Source of the DNA: Aquabacterium parvum
GTDB lineage: Bacteria > Pseudomonadota > Gammaproteobacteria > Burkholderiales > Burkholderiaceae_C
Reading direction: 5' to 3'
DNA: 64,000 nt
NCBI RefSeq assembly: GCF_001447195.1
Contig: NZ_LFRI01000341.1
Coordinates: 62,001 to 126,000 of the forward strand
The translations under genes and the position numbers were made by a program. The notes under the pieces were generated by a model. The model ran no database searches. It was not told the DNA's origin and was given only the letters and a program-made list of their open reading frames with translations. This document shows positions 39,134-49,229 of this stretch, piece after piece. The first letter of the stretch is position 1; the number at the start of each line of letters is the position of its first letter.

Positions 39134-39262
39134 TTACTTGGAGGCGGCGCCCGAGATGGTCTCGCCCGCCTTTTCGATGTCCTTGCCAATGCCGTGCACG
39201 GTGTTGCAACCAGCCAGAGAGAAGGCAGCGATCAGGGTCAGCAGGGTGATCAGGCGAGACAT
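39134..39262 (-). CDS. Entericidin A/B family lipoprotein
   Basis: A 42-residue open frame found by reading the gap between leuC and leuD. It has a lipoprotein signal with LAGC (lipidated Cys at 19), then [18 protein letters not shown], matching the short NT..G.G.DI...G..I pattern of entericidins. The ATG at 39262 has GGAG upstream. Entericidins are small outer-membrane or periplasmic lipoproteins linked to stress and programmed lysis in E. coli; their role here is unknown. It ends 10 bp before leuD and begins 64 bp after leuC, so it is probably translated from the leu transcript. Confidence 0.85.
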   Translation of the reverse strand: MSRLITLLTLIAAFSLAGCNTVHGIGKDIEKAGETISGAASK

Positions 39263-39326
39263 GGTGGGAAGCTCCGTGTGAGGGGGTGTCGAGGCAAGGG
39301 GCGCTTAGGGGCCGAATGAAGGGACG

Positions 39327-40736
39327 TCACGCGATGCGGCGGACATCGACGAAGTGGCCTTGCATGGCAGCCGCAGCAGCCATGGCCGGACTCACCAGGT
39401 GGGTGCGGCCACCCGCGCCCTGACGGCCTTCGAAGTTGCGGTTGCTGGTGGACGCACAGCGCTCACCGGGCTCGAGTCGATCGGCGTTCATGGCCAGGCA
39501 CATGGAGCAGCCGGGCTCGCGCCACTCGAAGCCAGCAGCCTTGAAGACCTGGTCGAGGCCTTCGCGCTCGGCCTGCTCCTTGACGAGACCGGAGCCCGGC
39601 ACGACCAGCGCCAGCTTCACGTTGGAGGCGATGCGCCCACCGATGCGCTTGACCACCTCGGCCGCGGCGCGCATGTCTTCGATGCGGCTGTTGGTGCACG
39701 AGCCGATGAAGACCTTGTCGATGCGGATGTCGCTGACCGCCTTGTTGGGCTCCAGCGCCATGTACTGCAGCGCGCGCTCCATGGCGGAGCGCTTGACCGG
39801 GTCTTTTTCCTTGTCGGGATCGGGCACGTGGGCGTTGACGCCGATGACCATCTCGGGCGAGGTGCCCCAGCTGACCTGCGGCTCGATCTGCGAAGCGTCG
39901 AGCTCGACGATGGCATCCCACTTCGCGTCGGCATCGGAATGCAGGGTGCGCCAGTAGGCGATGGCCTGCTCCAGCTCGACACCCTTTGGGCTGAAGGGGC
40001 GGTTCTGCACGTACTGGATGGTGGTGTCGTCCACGGCCACGAGACCTGCGCGCGCGCCACCTTCGATGGCCATGTTGCAGACCGTCATGCGGCCTTCCAT
40101 GCTCAGGGCGCGGATGGCGCTGCCAGCGAACTCGATGGTGTAGCCAGTGCCGCCGGCGGTGCCGATCTTGCCGATGATGGCCAGCACGATGTCCTTGGCC
40201 GAGCAGCCTTTGCCGAGGGTGCCTTCGACCTTGATGAGCATGTTCTTGGCCTTCTTGGCCAGCAGCGTTTGCGTGGCCAGCACATGCTCGACCTCGGAGG
40301 TGCCGATGCCGTGGGCCAGCGCACCAAAGGCGCCGTGCGTGGAGGTGTGGCTGTCACCGCAGACCACGGTCATGCCGGGCAGCGTGGCCCCCTGCTCCGG
40401 GCCGATCACGTGCACGATGCCCTGGCGCTTGTCGGACATCTTGAACTGGGTGATGCCGAAGCGGTCGCAGTTGGCGTCCAGCGTGTCGACCTGCAGCTTG
40501 GAGACGGCGTCCTTGATGCCGTCGCGGCGGTCGGTGGTGGGCACGTTGTGGTCACTCACCGCCAGGTTCGCCGACAGGCGCCACACCTTGCGACCGGCGA
40601 TGTCCAGGCCTTCGAAGGCCTGGGGGCTGGTGACCTCGTGCACCAGGTGGCGGTCGATGTAGAGCACGGCGGTGCCATCTTCTTCGGTGTGGACGATGTG
40701 CTCGTCCCAGATCTTGTCGTAGAGGGTGCGTCCCAT
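39327..40736 (-). CDS. leuC: 3-isopropylmalate dehydratase large subunit
   Basis: A 469-residue [4Fe-4S] aconitase-family subunit. It starts [19 protein letters not shown]; the cluster cysteines are in [12 protein letters not shown] and [11 protein letters not shown], and [13 protein letters not shown] is conserved. The frame is open 49 codons further upstream, but MGRTLYDK is the family start. It is first of the leuC-entericidin-leuD-leuB-asd group and divergent from a PEP-CTERM protein gene (274 bp between starts). Confidence 0.96.
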   Translation of the reverse strand: MGRTLYDKIWDEHIVHTEEDGTAVLYIDRHLVHEVTSPQAFEGLDIAGRKVWRLSANLAVSDHNVPTTDRRDGIKDAVSKLQVDTLDANCDRFGITQFKMSDKRQGIVHVIGPEQGATLPGMTVVCGDSHTSTHGAFGALAHGIGTSEVEHVLATQTLLAKKAKNMLIKVEGTLGKGCSAKDIVLAIIGKIGTAGGTGYTIEFAGSAIRALSMEGRMTVCNMAIEGGARAGLVAVDDTTIQYVQNRPFSPKGVELEQAIAYWRTLHSDADAKWDAIVELDASQIEPQVSWGTSPEMVIGVNAHVPDPDKEKDPVKRSAMERALQYMALEPNKAVSDIRIDKVFIGSCTNSRIEDMRAAAEVVKRIGGRIASNVKLALVVPGSGLVKEQAEREGLDQVFKAAGFEWREPGCSMCLAMNADRLEPGERCASTSNRNFEGRQGAGGRTHLVSPAMAAAAAMQGHFVDVRRIA

Positions 40737-41010
40737 GGTGCGGCTGCGCGCGCGGGCACGAAGCCCGCAACGAATCACGGTGTTGGTGGGGGAATCGGCC
40801 ATTTTAAGGCAGATGTCTCCGCTGGAAGCCGCCGCGCCCCTTGCGTCGGCGCGGACTCGTTCGCACCACGCGCTGCGGCGCACGCCAGCGGCCCCGCGAA
40901 CAGGGGCTCTTCAGCTCCGAGCCCTTGTCGGCGGCCGCTGCGCTGAACAAAATGCGACACCGCACCCGTCCTCGGGCGCGGATACACACCATCCAAACAA
41001 GGGAAACACC

Positions 41011-41685
41011 ATGAACACCCGCCTTGCGGCCTGCGCCGCAGCATGGGCACTGCTCGCCGCTCACGCCCAAGCTGAAACCACCATCATCCACGCGTTCACA
41101 CCGGTCGCCTACAACGACAGCGTGGGGCGACTCCTCCACGGCACCAATGGCGCCGAGACGGGGCCGTTCCCGGTTTCGGATGACAGCGCTCGGAGCTTTG
41201 CGTCCGCGCCCGACCTCAGCGCGGCGTCGGCCGCACTGGGCGATTGGCTTGGCGACCCGACGCACCTCAACGCCAACTGGCGCGTCCTGCCTCAGGCACC
41301 GAAGAACTGGGCGATTGGCACCGAAGTCGCCCTGGTCTACACCATCGAGACCGGCGGCGCCAGCCAGGTTCGCGCGCGTTTCGGGGTGGACAACGGCATC
41401 TCGGTCTGGCTCGACGGCCAATACTTGTTCGGCGCCCGCAACACCGGTGGTGCCATCTTCGGGGAATACGAGGTGGCGCTCGGCGACCTGAGCGCCGGAA
41501 CCCATCACCTGCAACTGCTGCTGGAAGACCACGGCGTGGCCACGGATTTCGCGGTCCAGGTCAACGCGGAACGCTTCACGCCGGCCGTGCCGGAACCTGC
41601 CAGCACGGCCCTGCTGCTGGCGGGCGCCTGCGCCGTGTGGGGCGCGCGGCGCCGCGATGGCCGCGCAGGCCGCACGGGCGACTGA
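41011..41685 (+). CDS. PEP-CTERM sorting domain protein
   Basis: A 224-residue exported protein: a signal peptide (about 1-21, AHAQA), a beta-rich body with a repeat-free region like lectin or PA14-type folds (VDNGISVWLDGQYLFGARN, then GTHHLQLLLEDHG), and a C-terminal VPEPAST, a hydrophobic helix and RRRDGR tail. The start at 41011 has AAGGGAA upstream. It is expected to be an exosortase substrate (the enzyme is at 13.7-15.3 kb). Its ligand is not identifiable. It is alone on the plus strand, with a terminator before convergent gltA. Confidence 0.85.
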   Translation: MNTRLAACAAAWALLAAHAQAETTIIHAFTPVAYNDSVGRLLHGTNGAETGPFPVSDDSARSFASAPDLSAASAALGDWLGDPTHLNANWRVLPQAPKNWAIGTEVALVYTIETGGASQVRARFGVDNGISVWLDGQYLFGARNTGGAIFGEYEVALGDLSAGTHHLQLLLEDHGVATDFAVQVNAERFTPAVPEPASTALLLAGACAVWGARRRDGRAGRTGD

Positions 41686-41699
41686 TGCACCCATGAAAA

Positions 41700-41720
41700 A
41701 ACCCGGCCAATGGCCGGGTT
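41700..41720. terminator. Bidirectional terminator between PEP-CTERM gene and gltA
   Basis: A perfect stem AACCCGGCCA / TGGCCGGGTT flanked by an A6 run on the plus-strand 5' side. Minus-strand gltA transcripts therefore end in a T-run. It lies between convergent genes. Confidence 0.85.
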
Positions 41721-41770
41721 GCGGGTGCCTGCACGGCATGTGCGCGGGAGGGCGAACCCTCCCGGGCCGA

Positions 41771-43087
<1,317 letters not shown>

Positions 43088-43219
43088 TCCTAGGGGTCGG
43101 TCTTTTGGGAAAAATCGTTGTGGGTCGAGGGCGGCCAGACTGGTGACAACCCGAGGTCGCCATTATGGTCCGAAGTTGCACTGCACCATCACGGATCGGG
43201 TGGCGCGAGCGACAGAACA

Positions 43220-43513
43220 TCAGGTCGGCGACACCCTCATCAGAGACAGCACGCGCCTGACTTCGGCGTTGTCCAGCTCGCCCTCTGGCTCCTTGCGGGC
43301 CAGCAGCAAATCCAGCAAATCATTGTCAGACAGGTCCATCAATTCAAGCAAGCCCTGTACCAGCGAATTGGTCAGGCTCGCTCCGTGCTGCTCGAAAAAC
43401 CGATCGATGAAGATGTCGTTCTCGAGCAGCCCACGGCGACACCGCCAGCGAAGACGCCGCAGCACGTCCTCGTCGGGCGTGGCGTTGGCGTCTGGCAAAG
43501 TGATGTCGGTCAT
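43220..43513 (-). CDS. sdhE: Succinate dehydrogenase assembly factor SdhE
   Basis: A 97-residue small cytoplasmic protein that helps attach FAD to SdhA. The family motif RGLLENDIF (RGxxE, near 27-35) sits in the N-terminal helix region, and the length fits. It lies between sdhB (27 bp) and gltA, as usual in this group. Confidence 0.93.
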   Translation of the reverse strand: MTDITLPDANATPDEDVLRRLRWRCRRGLLENDIFIDRFFEQHGASLTNSLVQGLLELMDLSDNDLLDLLLARKEPEGELDNAEVRRVLSLMRVSPT

Positions 43514-43540
43514 GGACGGGAGCGGGTTGGGGGACGGGGA

Positions 43541-44251
43541 TCAGACGGCGCGCTTGACCATCAGTTCCTTGATCTTGCCGATGGCCTTCGTGGGGTTCAG
43601 GCCCTTGGGGCACACGTCCACGCAGTTCATGATGGTGTGGCAACGGAACAGGCGGTACGGGTCTTCCAGGTTGTCCAGGCGGTCGGCCGTGGCTTCGTCG
43701 CGGCTGTCGGCGATGAAGCGGTAGGCCTGCAGCAGGCCGGCGGGACCGACGAACTTGTCGGGGTTCCACCAGAAGCTGGGGCAGCTGGTCGAGCAGCTGG
43801 CGCACAGGATGCACTCGTACAGGCCGTCGAGCTCTTCGCGCTCTTCAGGCGACTGCAGACGCTCCTTGTCGGGCGGCGGCGTGTCGTTGACGAGGTAAGG
43901 CTTGATCGAGTTGTACTGCTTGAAGAACTGCGTCATGTCCACGATCAGGTCGCGGACCACGGGCAGACCGGGCAGAGGCTTGAGCACGACCGTCTGCGGC
44001 AGGGTGCGCATGTTGGTCAGGCAGGCCAGGCCGTTCTTGCCGTTGATGTTCATGGCGTCCGAACCGCACACGCCTTCGCGGCACGAGCGGCGGAACGACA
44101 GGGTCGGGTCCACGGCCTTGAGCTTGACCAGGGCGTCCAGCAGCATGCGTTCGTTGCCGTCGAGTTCGATCTCGATGGTCTGCATGTAGGGCTTGGCGTC
44201 CTTGTCGGGGTCGTAGCGGTAGATCTGGAAAGTGCGCTTTTGAGTGCTCAT
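43541..44251 (-). CDS. sdhB: Succinate dehydrogenase iron-sulfur subunit
   Basis: A 236-residue subunit carrying three Fe-S clusters. Cysteine groups: [11 protein letters not shown] (2Fe-2S) with a later Cys, then [13 protein letters not shown] (4Fe-4S) and [14 protein letters not shown] (3Fe-4S). It transfers electrons from SdhA to the membrane anchor. It follows sdhA by 31 bp. Confidence 0.98.
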   Translation of the reverse strand: MSTQKRTFQIYRYDPDKDAKPYMQTIEIELDGNERMLLDALVKLKAVDPTLSFRRSCREGVCGSDAMNINGKNGLACLTNMRTLPQTVVLKPLPGLPVVRDLIVDMTQFFKQYNSIKPYLVNDTPPPDKERLQSPEEREELDGLYECILCASCSTSCPSFWWNPDKFVGPAGLLQAYRFIADSRDEATADRLDNLEDPYRLFRCHTIMNCVDVCPKGLNPTKAIGKIKELMVKRAV

Positions 44252-44282
44252 GTTCGATTCCTAGGTGTGGGGCGCTACGAAA

Positions 44283-46061
44283 TCAGAAGGTGCGGACCTT
44301 GGGCGGCACGGACTCGACGGTCAGCGGCGTCAGGTTCACGGGCTTGTAGTCCAGGCGGCTGCCTTCGGAGTACCACAGCGAGTGCTTCATCCAGTTGGCG
44401 TCGTCGCGGTTCGGGAAGTCGTCGTGGGCGTGCGCGCCACGGCTCTCCGGACGGGCGGCAGCGGCCACCATGGTGGCTTGTGCGGCTTCGATCAGGTTGT
44501 CGACTTCCAGCGCTTCGATGCGGGCGGTGTTGAAGACCTTGGAGTTGTCCTTCAGGCCGATGGCCTTGACGCGCTCGCGCACGGCGGCGATGCGCTGAAC
44601 GCCTTCGTCCATGGACTTCTGGGTGCGGAACACACCGGCGTGCTTCTGCATGGTCGCGCGGATCTCGTTGGCCACGTCTTGCGAGTACTCGCCGTTCTTG
44701 GCCGAGTCCAGGCGGGCCAGGCGCGACAGGGTGTAGTCGGCAGCGTCCTTGGGCAGCGGCTTGTGGTTCTTCGTCTTGAGGTTGGTCTCGACGATGTGGT
44801 TGCCGGCGGCGCGACCGAACACGACCAGGTCGAGCAGCGAGTTGGTGCCCAGGCGGTTGGCGCCGTGCACCGACACGCAGGAGCACTCACCCACGGCGTA
44901 CAGGCCGTTGATGATGTCGTTGTGCTTGCCGTTCTTGGGAACCACGACCTGGCCGTAGACGTTGGTCGGGATGCCACCCATCTGGTAGTGGATGGTCGGC
45001 ACCACGGGGATCGGCTCCTTGGTGATGTCGACGTTGGCGAAGTTGTGGCCGATCTCGAACACCGAGGGCAGGCGCTTCATGATGGTCTCGGCGCCCAGGT
45101 GGGTCATGTCCAGCAGGACGTAGTCCTTGTTGGGACCACAGCCACGGCCCTCCTTGATTTCCTGGTCCATCGAGCGGGACACGAAGTCGCGCGGGGCCAG
45201 GTCCTTCAGCGTGGGGGCGTAGCGCTCCATGAAGCGCTCGCCATTGCTGTTGCGCAGGATCGCACCTTCGCCACGGCAGCCTTCGGTCAGCAGCACGCCC
45301 GCGCCGGCCACGCCGGTGGGGTGGAACTGCCAGAACTCCATGTCTTCCAGCGGGATGCCGGCGCGAGCGGCCATGCCCAGGCCGTCGCCGGTGTTGATGA
45401 AGGCGTTGGTCGATGCCTGGTAGATGCGGCCGGCGCCGCCGGTGGCGAACAGCACGGTCTTGGCGTGCAGCACGTGCACGTCACCGGTTTCCATCTCCAG
45501 CGCGGTCACGCCCACGGCATCACCATCGGCGTCGCGGATGATGTCCAGGGCCATCCATTCCACAAAGAACTGGGTGCGGGCCTTGACGTTTTGCTGGTAC
45601 AGCGTGTGCAGCAGGGCGTGGCCGGTGCGGTCAGCAGCAGCGCACGCGCGTTGCACGGGCTTTTCGCCGTAGTTGGCGGTGTGGCCGCCGAACGGACGCT
45701 GGTAGATGGTGCCGTCCGGGTTGCGGTCGAAGGGCATGCCGAAGTGTTCGAGTTCGTACACGACCTTCGGGGCTTCGCGGCACATGAATTCGATGGCGTC
45801 CTGGTCGCCGAGCCAGTCGGAGCCCTTGACGGTGTCGAAGAAGTGATAGTGCCAGTTGTCTTCGGACATGTTGCCCAGCGAGGCACCGATGCCGCCTTGG
45901 GCAGCCACGGTGTGCGAGCGGGTCGGGAAGACCTTGGAGAGGACAGCGACGTTCAGGCCAGCCAGGGAAAGCTGCAGCGAAGCGCGCATGCCGGAGCCGC
46001 CGGCACCGACGATGACGACGTCGAACTTGCGGGTGGGGAGGGAGTTAGCGATGGCAGTCAT
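44283..46061 (-). CDS. sdhA: Succinate dehydrogenase flavoprotein subunit
   Basis: A 592-residue catalytic subunit oxidising succinate to fumarate. The FAD loop DVVIVGAGGSGMRA is near 14-27; the covalent FAD His is in RSHTVAAQGG (about 50); the active-site HPTGV and GCRGEGAILRN segments are complete. The start is 3 bp from the sdhD stop, so translation is tightly linked. Confidence 0.98.
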   Translation of the reverse strand: MTAIANSLPTRKFDVVIVGAGGSGMRASLQLSLAGLNVAVLSKVFPTRSHTVAAQGGIGASLGNMSEDNWHYHFFDTVKGSDWLGDQDAIEFMCREAPKVVYELEHFGMPFDRNPDGTIYQRPFGGHTANYGEKPVQRACAAADRTGHALLHTLYQQNVKARTQFFVEWMALDIIRDADGDAVGVTALEMETGDVHVLHAKTVLFATGGAGRIYQASTNAFINTGDGLGMAARAGIPLEDMEFWQFHPTGVAGAGVLLTEGCRGEGAILRNSNGERFMERYAPTLKDLAPRDFVSRSMDQEIKEGRGCGPNKDYVLLDMTHLGAETIMKRLPSVFEIGHNFANVDITKEPIPVVPTIHYQMGGIPTNVYGQVVVPKNGKHNDIINGLYAVGECSCVSVHGANRLGTNSLLDLVVFGRAAGNHIVETNLKTKNHKPLPKDAADYTLSRLARLDSAKNGEYSQDVANEIRATMQKHAGVFRTQKSMDEGVQRIAAVRERVKAIGLKDNSKVFNTARIEALEVDNLIEAAQATMVAAAARPESRGAHAHDDFPNRDDANWMKHSLWYSEGSRLDYKPVNLTPLTVESVPPKVRTF

Positions 46062-46064
46062 TTC

Positions 46065-46430
46065 TTACAGTCTCCAGAGCACTTGGATGGCCCAGCCGGC
46101 GCAGCCGACCAGCCAGACGATGGTGAACACCTGCAGGGACAGGCGCACGCCAACGGGCTTGATGTAGTCCATCCAGATGTCACGGATGCCGACCCAGGTG
46201 TGGTACAGCATCGAGACGATGACCACGAAGGTCAGGGTCTTCATCCACTGCTGGGCGAAGATGCCGGACCAGCTGTAGTAGTCGAGGGTGTCCACGCAGA
46301 AGATGACCTGGACGAGCAAAGCGATGGTGAACAGGGCCATCAGCACGGCGGTGACGCGCTGGGCAAGCCAGTCACGCAGGCCGTAGTGCGCACCCGTGAC
46401 GATGCGCTTGGTACCGTAGTTTTGGGACAT
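46065..46430 (-). CDS. sdhD: Succinate dehydrogenase membrane anchor subunit SdhD
   Basis: A 121-residue protein with three hydrophobic helices (about 24-46, 62-83 and 95-115). It carries conserved residues for quinone and haem binding (YHTWVGIRDIWMDYIKP with the haem His). It pairs with SdhC, encoded 53 bp upstream. Confidence 0.94.
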   Translation of the reverse strand: MSQNYGTKRIVTGAHYGLRDWLAQRVTAVLMALFTIALLVQVIFCVDTLDYYSWSGIFAQQWMKTLTFVVIVSMLYHTWVGIRDIWMDYIKPVGVRLSLQVFTIVWLVGCAGWAIQVLWRL

Positions 46431-46483
46431 GGTTGTTTTCCTGAGGAAGGGCGGGGATCAGGCGGTGGGGCGGCTGTCAGCGG

Positions 46484-46903
46484 TCAGAACAGGCCGAAGA
46501 GCTTGAGGCCCAGCACGGCGGTCAGGCCGAAACCCAGCACCAGGGTCACGATGGCCGACGACTTGCCCTGCTCCTTGGTGACGCGGTGGGTGGCGTCCAT
46601 GATCAGGTGGCGAACGCCGGAGACGAAGTGGTGCAGGTAGGCCCAGATCAGACCCAGGGCGATCAGCTTGAAGAACCAGCCGAAGTCGCCGGCGAACACC
46701 GAGGTGAACTCGTCGTACGAGATTTCCGAGGTGACGCTGTTGTCGAACATCCAGATGATGAAGGGCATCAGCAGGAACATGACGGCGCCGCTGATGCGGT
46801 GCAGGATCGACACGATGCCGGCCGGAGGCAGGCGGTACGAGACGATGTCCGTGACGTGGATGTTCCGATAGACGGGGCGTGGGGTTTTCGCGTTGTCTGC
46901 CAT
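46484..46903 (-). CDS. sdhC: Succinate dehydrogenase cytochrome b556 subunit SdhC
   Basis: A 139-residue inner-membrane protein starting MADNAKTPRPVYRNI; the open frame extends 48 codons further without conservation. It has the RPVYRNI and SILHRISGAVMF motifs (Ser/Arg of the quinone site), the haem-ligand His in HHFVSGVRHLIMD, and three membrane helices. It is the first gene of the sdh operon, 143 bp after the GntR gene. Confidence 0.95.
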   Translation of the reverse strand: MADNAKTPRPVYRNIHVTDIVSYRLPPAGIVSILHRISGAVMFLLMPFIIWMFDNSVTSEISYDEFTSVFAGDFGWFFKLIALGLIWAYLHHFVSGVRHLIMDATHRVTKEQGKSSAIVTLVLGFGLTAVLGLKLFGLF

Positions 46904-47046
46904 GTTGTGTGGGCTCCTGCCGAGCGTCAAAAAACTGTCGAAATAAGCCGGCGATTTTAGGGCAATCACCAAGCCCGGTATCTCACCCCTGCCGTCGACA
47001 TCTTTGAGACAAGCCGCGGCAGCGGCGAAAACTGGGGAATCAGGCA

Positions 47047-47853
47047 CTAACTCAGTTCGTTGCGGTAGTAGTGCCGGTCGGTTCGGTACAGGCCGCGGCG
47101 CAACTCGACCGGCTGGTCACCATAGGTGAAGGCCAGGCGCTCGACGCTCAGCAACGGGGTGCCGGGCGCCACTTTCAGCAAGGCGGCCACGCCCTCGTCC
47201 GCCGAGACGGCGCGGATTTTTTCTTCGGCGCGGATCATGCGCACGCCGAATTCGGATTCAAACAGGCCGTACATCGGGCCGCGGTACTCGCTCAGGCGCT
47301 CGGCGGTCAGGCCTTTGAAGAGGGGTGCAGGCAACCAGATGTCGTCCAGCACCACGGGCTGACCCGAGAAGTGCAGCACGCGGCGAACCTCGACCACCGA
47401 ATCGTCGGGGCGCAGTTGCAGCACAGCGGCCACGTCTGCGGGCGCAGGCATGCGACGGCAATCGAGGAATTCGCGGTGGGTGGAGCCTTGGGCTGCGGTG
47501 GCAGGCTCGGAGGCCAGGCGCAGGAAGCGGTACTGGACCTGCTCTTCGGCGTGGGTGGCCACGAACGTGCCCTTGCCCTGGCGGCGCACCAGCAGGTTTT
47601 CGGCCGCGAGTTCGTCAACGGCCTTGCGCACGGTGCCCTGGCTGACCTTGAAGCGGGCGGCCAGGTCGATTTCGGAGGGAATGGCCTCGCCGGGGCGCCA
47701 CTCGCCGCCTTGCAGGCTGCGCAGGATCAGGGTTTTGATCTGCTGGTAGAGCGGACTGAACGATGGGGCGTTCAGCGCAGGGCTCGCGGCTGCGGGGGTC
47801 GCCGAGACAGGTGCGCCCGAGCCGGCGGGCGGCGTCTGCGAGGCGGCGGTCAT
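47047..47853 (-). CDS. GntR family regulator (UTRA domain), likely controlling TCA genes
   Basis: About 268 residues from the ATG at 47853; a GTG at 47871 is an alternative start. The N-terminal winged helix (about 40-105, IPSEIDLAARFKVSQGTVRKAVDELAAE) is GntR type. The C-terminal UTRA-type ligand domain (about 115-265, HFSGQPVVLDDIWLP, VERLAFTYGDQPVELRRGLYRTDRHYYR) is HutC-like. It lies upstream of sdhCDAB and divergent from mdh, with a palindrome between. A role as a TCA-cycle regulator is inferred from position; the ligand is unknown. Confidence 0.9.
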   Translation of the reverse strand: MTAASQTPPAGSGAPVSATPAAASPALNAPSFSPLYQQIKTLILRSLQGGEWRPGEAIPSEIDLAARFKVSQGTVRKAVDELAAENLLVRRQGKGTFVATHAEEQVQYRFLRLASEPATAAQGSTHREFLDCRRMPAPADVAAVLQLRPDDSVVEVRRVLHFSGQPVVLDDIWLPAPLFKGLTAERLSEYRGPMYGLFESEFGVRMIRAEEKIRAVSADEGVAALLKVAPGTPLLSVERLAFTYGDQPVELRRGLYRTDRHYYRNELS

Positions 47854-48004
47854 GGGCGGAGGGGTCACCACAGCGTGTCTTGTTGTGTCAGAGTGATCGG
47901 GTGGATCAAGCTCAAGCTTGGCCGAGCCGCGCCCGGGTCAGGCTCGCTCGAACGGGCGCCATTGCACCACATCTGCAAGTCAAAGTCCATGATCGAATGA
48001 AAGA

Positions 48005-48020
48005 TGTCTTATATAAGACA
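48005..48020. promoter_or_regulatory. Palindromic operator candidate between gntR and mdh
   Basis: TGTCTTATATAAGACA is a perfect 16-bp palindrome lying 97 bp upstream of mdh and about 150 bp upstream of gntR. A palindrome with a TATA core suits a dimeric GntR-type regulator. The TATAAG core could also overlap a -10 element. Confidence 0.65.
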
Positions 48021-48117
48021 GAAGATCATTGACGCCGCTCGCGCTTGTCCCTAGACTGCCGCGCGACGCTACACTTGCGGTCTTCCTTTTACCCCCTTCT
48101 CTCACATCGGAGTTGCC

Positions 48118-49104
48118 ATGAGCAAAGCCCCCGTTCGCGTCGCCGTCACCGGCGCCGCTGGCCAAATCGGTTACGCCCTCCTGTTCCGCATCGCCTCGGG
48201 CGAAATGCTGGGCAAGGATCAGCCTGTCATCCTGCAACTGCTGGAAATCCCCGATGAGAAGGCCCAGAACGCCCTGAAGGGCGTGATCATGGAACTGGAA
48301 GACTGCGCCTTCCCGCTGCTGGCCGGCATCGAAGCCCACAGCGACCCGCTGCAAGCCTTCAAGGACACCGACTACGCCCTGCTGGTGGGTGCACGTCCCC
48401 GCGGCCCGGGCATGGAGCGCGCCGACCTGCTGGCCGCCAACGCCCAGATCTTCACGGCCCAAGGCAAGGCACTGAACGCTGTCGCTTCGCGCAACGTGAA
48501 GGTGCTGGTCGTCGGCAACCCCGCCAACACCAACGCCTACATCGCCATGAAGTCGGCCCCGGACCTGCCGGCCAAGAACTTCACCGCCATGCTGCGCCTG
48601 GACCACAACCGCGCCGCTTCGCAACTGGCCGCCAAGACCGGCACCAAGGTTGGCGACATCAAGAAGCTGACCGTGTGGGGCAACCACTCGCCCACCATGT
48701 ACGCCGACTACCGCTTCGCCACCACCAACGGCAAGTCGATCAAGGACCTGATCAACGATCAAGTCTGGAACGCCGACACCTTCCTGCCGACCGTGGGCAA
48801 GCGTGGCGCCGCCATCATCGCCGCTCGCGGCCTGTCGTCGGCCGCTTCGGCAGCCAACGCCGCCATCGACCACATCCGTGACTGGGCCCTGGGCTCGAAC
48901 GGCGAATGGGTCACCATGGGCGTGCCTTCGAACGGCGAGTACGGCATCCCCGCCGGCATCGTGTTCGGCTTCCCCGTGATCACCAACAACGGCGAGTACA
49001 AGATCGTCGAAGGCCTGGAGATCGATGCTTTCTCGCAAGAGTGCATCAACAAGACCCTGGCCGAGCTGCAAGGCGAGCAAGACGGCGTCAAGCACCTGCT
49101 GTGA
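48118..49104 (+). CDS. mdh: Malate dehydrogenase
   Basis: A 328-residue NAD malate dehydrogenase of the type common in betaproteobacteria. The NAD loop is [17 protein letters not shown] near the start; the [13 protein letters not shown] mobile loop, [12 protein letters not shown] and active-site [12 protein letters not shown] (His) are intact. A GGAG site lies just upstream of the ATG, and a TACACT -10-like hexamer is at 48070-48075. It ends in a strong terminator and converges with the chemotaxis gene. Confidence 0.98.
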   Translation: MSKAPVRVAVTGAAGQIGYALLFRIASGEMLGKDQPVILQLLEIPDEKAQNALKGVIMELEDCAFPLLAGIEAHSDPLQAFKDTDYALLVGARPRGPGMERADLLAANAQIFTAQGKALNAVASRNVKVLVVGNPANTNAYIAMKSAPDLPAKNFTAMLRLDHNRAASQLAAKTGTKVGDIKKLTVWGNHSPTMYADYRFATTNGKSIKDLINDQVWNADTFLPTVGKRGAAIIAARGLSSAASAANAAIDHIRDWALGSNGEWVTMGVPSNGEYGIPAGIVFGFPVITNNGEYKIVEGLEIDAFSQECINKTLAELQGEQDGVKHLL

Positions 49105-49151
49105 TGGGCTGATCCGCGAGGGGCCTCGGGCCCTTTCGCAGCCAGCAAAGC

Positions 49152-49186
49152 AAAAGCCGACGGGCCCCTGGCCAGTCGGCTTTTTT
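49152..49186 (+). terminator. mdh terminator
   Basis: AAAAGCCGAC and GTCGGCTTTT pair around a loop that itself contains GGGCCCCTGGCC, followed by a T6 run on plus. The A-run on the other side may also serve the convergent chemotaxis gene. Confidence 0.85.
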
Positions 49187-49229
49187 CATGGGCACATGCC
49201 AGGGCCTTCGCGCCCCCTGCCCTGCACGC

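Noticed and set aside
40737-41010. Possible leader peptide or riboswitch before leuC
   Set aside because: No Leu-codon run, SD-led short frame or recognisable aptamer was seen in the 274-bp divergent gap.
43088-43219. Promoter for gltA from a CATAAT hexamer
   Set aside because: No convincing -35 at a proper distance, so not annotated as a promoter.
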